NCBI GenBank assembly: GCA_017437705.1
Contig: JAFRYJ010000117.1
Coordinates: forward strand, 1-6,297
DNA: 6,297 bases
Direction of reading: 5' to 3'
Origin: Lachnospiraceae bacterium
GTDB lineage: Bacteria; Bacillota_A; Clostridia; Lachnospirales; Lachnospiraceae
This document shows, one piece after another, positions 1 to 5,381 of the stretch (position 1 is the stretch's first letter; every line of letters starts with the position of its first letter). The notes beneath the pieces are model-generated. The model was not told the origin of the DNA and did no database searches. It saw only the letters and a list, made by a program, of their open reading frames with translations. A program made the position numbers and the translations under genes.

Positions 1-2
1 AT

Positions 3-31
3 TCCACAGAAGGCGGCCCGTATGATATAAT
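3..31 (+). promoter_or_regulatory. Candidate promoter of the lipoprotein PLP-enzyme gene (extended -10)
   Basis: A perfect TATAAT lies at 26-31, preceded by TG one base upstream (23-24), which makes an extended -10 element. Seventeen bases upstream, TCCACA (3-8) matches the TTGACA consensus at only four of six positions, but an extended -10 tolerates a weak -35. Transcription would start near 38 and give a leader of about 100 nt before the ATG at 140. The window edge cuts off any upstream sites. Confidence 0.55.
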
Positions 32-126
32 TTGCACATAAGAGCCGTATGTCCCGGCGGGCCGATCGCATCATTAAAAAGAAGATGTGACGGAAGTCCG
101 GACTCCGGGGAGAACGGCAGGATCGA

Positions 127-134
127 GAGAGGTG
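127..134 (+). promoter_or_regulatory. Ribosome binding site that fixes the start at 140
   Basis: The purine-rich GAGAGGTG at 127-134 ends 5 nt before the ATG at 140. The same frame is open back to a TTG at 32, but that codon overlaps the -10 box, has no Shine-Dalgarno, and would place 36 ordinary residues ahead of a clean lipoprotein signal peptide. The site therefore supports 140 as the true start. Confidence 0.7.
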
Positions 135-139
135 AAAAG

Positions 140-1648
140 ATGAAAAGACCCAGGATTTTAGCGTTTATACTTTGCATGATACTTATGGCATCATCCGTTC
201 TGGTCGGCTGCAATAAGGAGAAGGAAGCCGAAGAGTCAGGCGCCGAGAGCAGTGAAGTTCCCGACGAAAGCGATGAGCAGCAGGATACGGAGACCGAAAC
301 GGAAAGCGAAGAGGAAACGGAAGTCACGTATACCATCGATAACATCCGCGATTACATCGTGGGACTGGACGAGCCCGTAGAGCTTGACGACGGTACGACG
401 AGGCCCCTTATCAACTTCGATAATGCGGCCACCACGCCGCCCCTTCAGCCCGTTATGGACGAGGTAGACGAGAAGTTCCGCATGTACGGTTCCATCGGAA
501 GAGGCTTCTCCCAGAAGTCCAATTATTCAACGGATCTGTACTGGGAGACCAGGGACAAGGTGCTGGAGTTCGTGGGAGCAGATCCCAGGACTTATACATG
601 CTTTTATGTAAATAATACGACGGACGGCCTTAACAAACTGGCTTCCGCCATCATAGTGGATGAGAACGATATCGTGCTCTGCACCAGGATGGAGCATCAT
701 TCCAACGATCTGTGCTGGCGCGAGCGCTGCAAGGTCATCTATGCGGAAGTGGATGAGCAGGGCAGGATAGACTACGACGACATGGAAAGGCTCCTGGAGG
801 AGTATGATGTCAAGTACGTATCTGTTACGGCAGCATCCAATGTAACCGGTTATGTGACCGATGTTCACAGGGTGGCAAAGATGGCCCATGAGCACGGAGC
901 GAAGATCATCGTTGACGGCGCCCAGATCGTGGCCCATAGAAAATTCTCCATGCTCGGCGACACACCGGAGGAAAACATCGACTTTTTCGTATTCTCCGCC
1001 CACAAGATGTATTCACCCTACGGCGGCGGAGCTGTTGTAGGTCTTTATGATGTTCTTAACGAGCATATGCCCGAGTTCTACGGCGGCGGCACCATCACCG
1101 TTGTAGGCGACGACTGGCAGGTATACAAGTTCGCACCGGAAAGCTATGAGGCGGGATCCCCCAACTATCCCGGCGTCGTAGGCCTCGGAAAGGCTATCGA
1201 CGTGCTTGAGGAGATCGGCTTCGACAAGATCCAGGAGCACGAGCAGGCTCTTAACAAAAGGCTCGTGGACGGCCTCAAGAAGTACGATACCATCGTGATC
1301 TACGGAGATTCCGAAGATCTCAGCGACAGGGTGGGCGTTATTACATTCAATTTCACAGATGTCAATTCGCTGCTGCTGGCCCGGACGCTGGCGGAGCACG
1401 GCGGCGTTGCCACAAGGCGAGGCGCGTTCTGTGCCCATACATATACATGGCGTCTTATGGGGATCTCGGACGAAACGGCAAAGGGATTCCTCCACTGTGA
1501 CGACAGCGGTACAGCCGGCATGGTGCGTGTAAGCTTCGGTATCTACAATAACGAAGAGGAAGTCGACGAGTTCCTCGAGATCCTCGACGAGGTATACAAG
1601 ATATGCCTTGAGAAGATGGAGAAGAGCAACTTTAACCCTGCTTATTGA
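140..1648 (+). CDS. Lipid-anchored class V PLP enzyme, cysteine desulfurase (SufS/Csd)-like
   Basis: A 502-residue protein with two parts. Residues 1-24 are a lipoprotein signal peptide: basic KRPR, a hydrophobic core, and the lipobox LVGC with Cys24 as the lipidated residue. Residues 25-62 are a disordered linker in which 18 of 38 residues are Glu or Asp. From about residue 88 the protein is a fold-type I, class V aminotransferase/cysteine desulfurase. It has the N-terminal FDNAATTP motif (93-100), an EHHSN motif (185-189; the His that stacks on PLP in SufS), DGAQ (259-262; Asp259 contacts the pyridine nitrogen), SAHK (286-289; Lys289 is the Schiff-base lysine), RRGAFCAH (426-433; Cys431 at the persulfide position) and the family's C-terminal RVSFGIYN (463-470). 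All catalytic positions look intact. Desulfurases take sulfur from cysteine, giving alanine and an enzyme persulfide; whether this one does so, or is a lyase or aminotransferase, cannot be told from sequence. The signal predicts an extracytoplasmic, membrane-anchored location, which is odd for the family. No suf/isc partners are visible. It stands alone between its own promoter and a terminator. Family call is firm; substrate is not. Confidence 0.9.
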   Translation: MKRPRILAFILCMILMASSVLVGCNKEKEAEESGAESSEVPDESDEQQDTETETESEEETEVTYTIDNIRDYIVGLDEPVELDDGTTRPLINFDNAATTPPLQPVMDEVDEKFRMYGSIGRGFSQKSNYSTDLYWETRDKVLEFVGADPRTYTCFYVNNTTDGLNKLASAIIVDENDIVLCTRMEHHSNDLCWRERCKVIYAEVDEQGRIDYDDMERLLEEYDVKYVSVTAASNVTGYVTDVHRVAKMAHEHGAKIIVDGAQIVAHRKFSMLGDTPEENIDFFVFSAHKMYSPYGGGAVVGLYDVLNEHMPEFYGGGTITVVGDDWQVYKFAPESYEAGSPNYPGVVGLGKAIDVLEEIGFDKIQEHEQALNKRLVDGLKKYDTIVIYGDSEDLSDRVGVITFNFTDVNSLLLARTLAEHGGVATRRGAFCAHTYTWRLMGISDETAKGFLHCDDSGTAGMVRVSFGIYNNEEEVDEFLEILDEVYKICLEKMEKSNFNPAY

Positions 1649-1668
1649 TAATTTTTTGAAAAGCAGTT

Positions 1669-1690
1669 GCGGGAGGTCTCGGCCTCCCGC
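1669..1690 (+). terminator. Hairpin terminator after the PLP-enzyme gene
   Basis: GCGGGAGG (1669-1676) pairs perfectly with CCTCCCGC (1683-1690) over a 6-nt loop, 20 nt past the TGA. The tail that follows (ATTTCT) is only moderately T-rich, so this may be a partial terminator backed up by the second hairpin downstream. Confidence 0.6.
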
Positions 1691-1732
1691 ATTTCTATAA
1701 CCCTCTTATGATCATTTTCAGGACACGGTAGC

Positions 1733-1765
1733 AAAAACGCGCAGCAAAGAGCTGCGCGTTTTTTT
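1733..1765. terminator. Bidirectional intrinsic terminator between convergent genes
   Basis: CGCGCAGC (1738-1745) and GCTGCGCG (1751-1758) form an 8-bp GC-rich stem over the loop AAAGA. It is followed by seven T on the plus strand (1759-1765) and preceded by five A (1733-1737), which are a T-tract on the minus strand. It can stop transcription from both sides. The TAA stop of the minus-strand sensor gene (1764-1766) lies in the flanking T/A run, so that gene ends directly on its terminator. Confidence 0.9.
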
Positions 1766-4700
1766 ATCCGTTGTATTCAAGACAGAGCATCGTCAGGTCG
1801 TCGAACTGCTCGGCCTCTTTTACGAAATCGTCCACGGCTTTCTGCACATTCGCAAGTATCTGCTCTGGCGATGCGCCGGTATCGGAATTAAGGGCATCCA
1901 GCATCCTGTCTGTGCCGAACAGCTCGTTGGATGAATTCGTTGCCTCGGGAACACCGTCGGTGTAAACGAATACCTTAGAACCGGGATCGAGCTGTATCTC
2001 GTATTCTTTATATACGGCACAGTCCATACCTCCGATGACAAGGCCGTGTTTGTCCTTAAGCAGTTTAAAGCGGCCGTCCGGTGCTGCGACAGCGGGGTAT
2101 TCATGGCCTGCATTCGCCGCCGTCAGTTTTCCTGTGGAGATCTCAAGGATGCCCAGCCATTCAGTGACGAACATCTCCATGGTGTTGTTTGAGCAGATGG
2201 TCTCGTTTATCTTCGTAAGGAGCCTGTCGGGATTCAGTCCCATCATGGCAGTGTTCTTTAAAAGGGCCTTTGATACCATCATGAAAAGCGATGCGGGAAT
2301 GCCCTTGCCGCTTACGTCGGCGATGGTAAGGCCGAGGTGGTCGTCGTCGATCATGTAGAAATCGTAGAAGTCTCCGCCCACCTCTCTGGCGGGATCCATG
2401 GATGCATAAAGATCGAATTCGCTTCTGTCCGGGAACGGAGGGAAATCGTGGGGCAGCATGCTTGCCTGTATGCCGCTTGCCATCTTAAGTTCTCCGTTTA
2501 TACGCTCCTTTTCGGCCTCCTCTTTATGCTTCTTCTCCAGGTTCCGTATCCTCTTGCGTATATAAGCCCTTGTTATGACAAGCAGCAGCAGGGCCAGAGC
2601 CAGGCCGGCGAGTATATAGAAGGTGGGATGCTCGTAAAACGCCTTTTCCTTGATTATCTGTACGGAGAGCGACTTGTTTTCATTTCCCGACGGATCCCTG
2701 ACCTCAAGTACGAAATTATATGTGCCTCCGGGGAGGTTCGTATAATCCAGAGGCAGGAGATCGCTCTTGCTTACGGTAACGCTTTCCTCGTCAAACCCTT
2801 CGAGCCGGTAGGACACCTGGGGGTCGATAAGGGAATAATTGTATACATAACTGTAGATCGTAAGCTTTTTGACGTTTGACGGTATGGTGAAATTACCCTC
2901 CTCATCGGGAAATACCATGACGCCGTCTGTATTGATAAAGGGCACGTCGGACTTTATGTCCTCTATGCTTTCATAAGGCTCGTTTACATTGACTTTGGCA
3001 ACGCCGGTGGAGCCGGCGATATAAAGGTCGCCGTCATCCGTAAGTTCGCTGTAGGAGTTGGCAGTGGCTATGCAGGGCAGGCCGTTATGCATGCTGTAGT
3101 ATACGGGCTCCATATCAGGCGTATCTGTCATCAGAATATCCGTGGGTATGATGTAGATGCCGTTGCTTGAAAGGATCCACATCTCACCCATGCTGTTCTC
3201 ATACAGATCGAAGTTATTTGAGTATGGGAAGTTTTTGATGACGTGAAGCTTGTATTCCGGAGTCAGGTAGGCAAGACAGTTTCCGGTGACGATCCAGTAC
3301 ACGTCCCGTTTTTCATCATGCTTGATACGCATGACGGCTTCCGACGTGAGCCCCTCCTTAGCACCGATATTCTTAACGCCGTATTTTCCGATGACGTAAA
3401 TGCCGCCGCCGTCCGACCCGAGGAGGATGTCGCCGTCCGGGCCTTCGCATACCGTGAGGATCTCCGTATTGATGATGTCGTCCTTTTCATCATAGCCGCC
3501 GGTGACCTTGCCGTCCTCGATAACGGTAAGACCGCCTGTGTTGGCCACAAGTATCCTGCCGTCCTTTGTCTCGCAGACAGTTCTTACGTGATCGGAGAAA
3601 AGTCCGTCCTCAACATTGTATTCCGTAATATTTCCGTTGTCGTAGCACACCAGGCCGTTTTTGCGCCATGTGGCGATCCACAGCCGGTTTTTGCTGTCCC
3701 TTATGATGGAACGTATACGGCAGTCCCCGATATACTTATAGAGGTCTTCCGCCTCTATCTCCCTGCCGGAGGCTGTTGCCGCCTTTTTGACGGGAATGGT
3801 ATCCACGAGTCCGTTTTCGTCCAGTACACGCAGGCCGGTGTCGGTGCCGATAAACAGAAGCCCGTTGTAAAGACAGGTGGTGTTTACTGTAGTATTGGGA
3901 AGGCCGTATTTATTGTTCAGATCCACAAAGCGGTTGGGAACGACCTTCATAACTCCCTGACGGGTGGATGTGAACCAGAGGTTGCCCTCGTAATCCTTTC
4001 TGATATGCCCGATCGAATTGTTGAGCGGTGTGTTCTCAAGCATATGGAAGCCGTCTTCCGCGAGGTATCCGATGCCGTTGCCGGCGCAGATCCAGATCCT
4101 TTCGTCGATATACTCAAAGCTCTGCACCTGGGAAAGAGGATCGATATCTATTACTTCCGCATCATTAAGGGCGGTTTCAAGAGACCCGTGATACACCTTT
4201 GAATTACCTGCTTCCACATATACGAAACCGGGATCCAGGGGATCGGGGAAGATACATGAAACGCCTTCTATACCCGTATCCTCGTGGCTGAGGAATTTAG
4301 TGACCATGCAGCTTTTTATAACAAACACGTCGCCGTAATTCGTAAGGCCGTAGACGGAGCCGTCCGTCCCGCGGACCAGCTCGTGAAGATACGAATCGCC
4401 GATACGGGAATCGCTGATCCCGTGCACATGCATGGGAGGATCGATAAATGCGATGCCCCTGGTGGTGGTTATATAGATCATGCCCCTGTCGTCTTCGACG
4501 ATGCCCTGCACGGAAGAGGATTTGAGGCCTTCCTTGACGCCGAAAATGCGGAATCCGCCGTTCTCCATAAGAGCTATGCCGTTGTCGTTGGTACCGATCC
4601 ACAGCCTTTCCTGGCTGTCTACATAAAGGCACTTTACGCTGGTGATGCCGGTAGAGGGATCTATACGTTCGAAGGTACTGCCGTCATACCTTATGAGTCC

Positions 4701-5006
4701 GCTGTAGCTGCCGATCCATATACACCCGTCCGAGGTCTGCACGATGTCGTTTGCCTCCGAAGTGGGCAGGCCGTTCATGTTGTCGTAGAGGACAGCCGTA
4801 TATCCGTCGGGATCCTTCAGGGGATCGATGACCAAGGCATCGGTGTTTTTCGCCGTTGAGCCTTTTTCTTTATCACCGTCGCTGCTATCCTCTGAGGCGG
4901 CAGAAACAGAGCCTGCCGCAAAAAAGAGCACCAGAATGATGCACAGCAGCGAGCTCAGGATCTTTTTTATATCTGTATGACCGGGATGTATTTTTACGCA
5001 GGACAA
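1764..5006 (-). CDS. Two-propeller (Reg_prop/Y_Y_Y) transmembrane sensor with SpoIIE/RsbU-type PP2C phosphatase
   Basis: A 1080-residue protein read from a TTG at 5006. Residues 14-36 are a signal peptide with likely cleavage after VSA (34-36). Residues 71-673 hold 14 blade-like repeats of the WIGT..GL type, for example at 95, 134, 342, 383, 441, 526 and 608, which fits two seven-bladed propellers. A Y_Y_Y domain follows (about 712-785, with SYRLEGFD and LPGGTYNF). One membrane span lies at about 794-816, then a charged helical linker ending in the RsbU-like pattern ELKMASGIQASMLP (839-852). The PP2C-type domain runs to the C-terminus with its metal-binding acids: GGDFYD (Asp879), ADVSGKG (Asp897), YTDGVPEA (Asp1017) and FDDLT (Asp1069/1070). 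The outer half matches the ligand-sensing part of hybrid two-component systems of gut bacteria, but a Ser/Thr phosphatase replaces the kinase. By family knowledge it would dephosphorylate a STAS anti-anti-sigma factor and release an alternative sigma factor; no such partner is in the window. The ligand is unknown. An ATG at 5057 would add 17 residues but lies about 12 nt from the predicted transcription start and lacks a good Shine-Dalgarno. Confidence 0.93.
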   Translation of the reverse strand: MSCVKIHPGHTDIKKILSSLLCIILVLFFAAGSVSAASEDSSDGDKEKGSTAKNTDALVIDPLKDPDGYTAVLYDNMNGLPTSEANDIVQTSDGCIWIGSYSGLIRYDGSTFERIDPSTGITSVKCLYVDSQERLWIGTNDNGIALMENGGFRIFGVKEGLKSSSVQGIVEDDRGMIYITTTRGIAFIDPPMHVHGISDSRIGDSYLHELVRGTDGSVYGLTNYGDVFVIKSCMVTKFLSHEDTGIEGVSCIFPDPLDPGFVYVEAGNSKVYHGSLETALNDAEVIDIDPLSQVQSFEYIDERIWICAGNGIGYLAEDGFHMLENTPLNNSIGHIRKDYEGNLWFTSTRQGVMKVVPNRFVDLNNKYGLPNTTVNTTCLYNGLLFIGTDTGLRVLDENGLVDTIPVKKAATASGREIEAEDLYKYIGDCRIRSIIRDSKNRLWIATWRKNGLVCYDNGNITEYNVEDGLFSDHVRTVCETKDGRILVANTGGLTVIEDGKVTGGYDEKDDIINTEILTVCEGPDGDILLGSDGGGIYVIGKYGVKNIGAKEGLTSEAVMRIKHDEKRDVYWIVTGNCLAYLTPEYKLHVIKNFPYSNNFDLYENSMGEMWILSSNGIYIIPTDILMTDTPDMEPVYYSMHNGLPCIATANSYSELTDDGDLYIAGSTGVAKVNVNEPYESIEDIKSDVPFINTDGVMVFPDEEGNFTIPSNVKKLTIYSYVYNYSLIDPQVSYRLEGFDEESVTVSKSDLLPLDYTNLPGGTYNFVLEVRDPSGNENKSLSVQIIKEKAFYEHPTFYILAGLALALLLLVITRAYIRKRIRNLEKKHKEEAEKERINGELKMASGIQASMLPHDFPPFPDRSEFDLYASMDPAREVGGDFYDFYMIDDDHLGLTIADVSGKGIPASLFMMVSKALLKNTAMMGLNPDRLLTKINETICSNNTMEMFVTEWLGILEISTGKLTAANAGHEYPAVAAPDGRFKLLKDKHGLVIGGMDCAVYKEYEIQLDPGSKVFVYTDGVPEATNSSNELFGTDRMLDALNSDTGASPEQILANVQKAVDDFVKEAEQFDDLTMLCLEYNG

Positions 5007-5015
5007 TTTATGTTT

Positions 5016-5020
5016 CCTCC
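5016..5020 (-). promoter_or_regulatory. Strong Shine-Dalgarno selecting a TTG start for the sensor gene
   Basis: On the minus strand GGAGG (5020 down to 5016), within TGGAGGAAA, sits 9 nt upstream of TTG at 5006-5004. No in-frame ATG or GTG follows before the signal-peptide core, and the upstream ATG (5057) and GTG (5036) have no comparable site. The resulting N-terminus is a normal short n-region followed by a signal peptide. Confidence 0.75.
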
Positions 5021-5075
5021 AAATCAAACGGCACACGGGCCCGCATGACGGCCGCATGACGCCTTACAGAATACT

Positions 5076-5104
5076 ATTGTACAAAATCCTGTGAATATAA
5101 GCAA
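5076..5104 (-). promoter_or_regulatory. Sigma-A-type promoter of the sensor gene
   Basis: On the minus strand TTGCTT (5104-5099) and TACAAT (5081-5076) are separated by exactly 17 bases. The -10 differs from consensus at one position. A very A/T-rich stretch just upstream (about 5105-5125) could act as an UP element. The predicted transcript starts near 5069, giving a leader of about 63 nt to the TTG start. Confidence 0.65.
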
Positions 5105-5147
5105 ATAAGAATAAAGAAAAATAGGCGGTTTTTATCGGATAACGGGC

Positions 5148-5179
5148 TGCGTGATGCAGGCCGGGTGCCGCATCATGCA
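5148..5179. other. Long imperfect inverted repeat of unknown role
   Basis: TGCGTGATGC (5148-5157) pairs with GCATCATGCA (5170-5179) through ten bases with one G-T wobble. Past a bulged A the stem can continue with GGC/GCC (5159-5161 with 5167-5169), leaving a 5-nt loop. A T-run (5188-5192) follows only after 8 nt, so it is a poor terminator. It lies about 44 bp upstream of the sensor gene's -35 and about 85 bp upstream of the candidate aminopeptidase promoter. It could be an operator, part of a small RNA, or a remnant. Confidence 0.45.
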
Positions 5180-5263
5180 CAGAGTGATTTTTAAAGGGAG
5201 GGGACCGTGGAATAATACGCTCCGCAACCGATGCACACGGGTGCGCCGGATCGCAAGCGATTC

Positions 5264-5292
5264 TTGAATATAATTGAGAAAAGCTGTATTAT
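5264..5292 (+). promoter_or_regulatory. Candidate promoter of the aminopeptidase gene
   Basis: TTGAAT (5264-5269) and TATTAT (5287-5292) are 17 bases apart. An alternative pair uses TTGAGA (5274-5279) with TATATC (5295-5300) at a shorter 15-base spacing. The region is so A/T-rich that the exact element is uncertain. A start near 5299 would give a leader of roughly 80 nt. Confidence 0.45.
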
Positions 5293-5309
5293 TATATATC
5301 GGTGAACAT

Positions 5310-5341
5310 AAAAAAGGGACCAAGCCGTATGCCTGGTCCTT
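5310..5341 (-). terminator. Hairpin in the aminopeptidase leader; terminator-like on the minus strand
   Basis: AGGGACCA (5315-5322) pairs with TGGTCCTT (5334-5341) with one G-T wobble, and an inner GC/GC pair (5324-5325 with 5331-5332) closes the loop. On the plus strand the tail is A-rich, so it would not terminate. On the minus strand the hairpin is followed by six T (complement of 5310-5315), the form of an intrinsic terminator. It could stop antisense or read-through transcription before the sensor gene, or simply structure the leader. Confidence 0.5.
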
Positions 5342-5349
5342 AAAATATG

Positions 5350-5365
5350 GCCGGCCGGTGCCGGC
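5350..5365 (+). other. GC-rich hairpin just upstream of the aminopeptidase ribosome site
   Basis: GCCGGC (5350-5355) pairs with GCCGGC (5360-5365) over the 4-nt loop CGGT. It ends 5 nt before the GGAG ribosome site (5371-5374), which stays unpaired. It is not followed by T, so it is not a terminator on this strand. It may stabilise the messenger's 5' end or affect ribosome loading. Confidence 0.4.
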
Positions 5366-5369
5366 GCAA

Positions 5370-5374
5370 AGGAG
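5370..5374 (+). promoter_or_regulatory. Ribosome binding site of the aminopeptidase gene
   Basis: AGGAG at 5370-5374 lies 7 nt before the ATG at 5382, an ideal spacing. It decides against the in-frame ATG at 5376, which would leave a single base between site and start. Confidence 0.75.
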
Positions 5375-5381
5375 AATGGTA

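Larger units (their letters stand above)
5058..5381. other. Divergent intergenic region between sensor and aminopeptidase genes
   Basis: This 324-nt stretch holds no convincing gene. From left to right it contains the minus-strand promoter of the sensor gene, an A/T-rich tract, a long hairpin (5148-5179), a small GCAC/GTGC hairpin (5233-5244), a candidate plus-strand promoter (5264-5292), and two hairpins in the leader of the aminopeptidase. The short frames across it lack a start with a ribosome site or are Arg-rich and non-conserved in appearance. Confidence 0.8.

Noticed and set aside
95..104. Perfect 10-base palindrome AGTCCGGACT in the leader of gene 1
   Set aside because: No spacer for a hairpin loop and no known operator match; too short to call a site from one copy.
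32..139. N-terminal extension of the PLP-enzyme frame back to TTG at 32
   Set aside because: The TTG overlaps the predicted -10 box and has no ribosome site; the ATG at 140 has one and begins a clean lipoprotein signal.
3243..4202. Long plus-strand open frame of 319 codons opposite the sensor gene
   Set aside because: It is a shadow of the propeller-coding strand, without a ribosome site or recognisable domain; the minus-strand protein has clear domains over its full length.
5194..5215. Strong ribosome-like site AAGGGAGGGG followed by GTG at 5207
   Set aside because: The frame reads GTG GAA TAA and stops at once, so no peptide of note is encoded.
5151..5267. Small plus-strand frame (GTG at 5151, 38 codons, Arg-rich)
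   Set aside because: No ribosome site before the GTG or the ATG behind it, and its start lies inside the long hairpin; composition looks like chance.
5300..5381. T-box or other riboswitch in the aminopeptidase leader
   Set aside because: The leader is only about 80 nt, lacks a T-box core motif and has no plus-strand terminator before the start codon.
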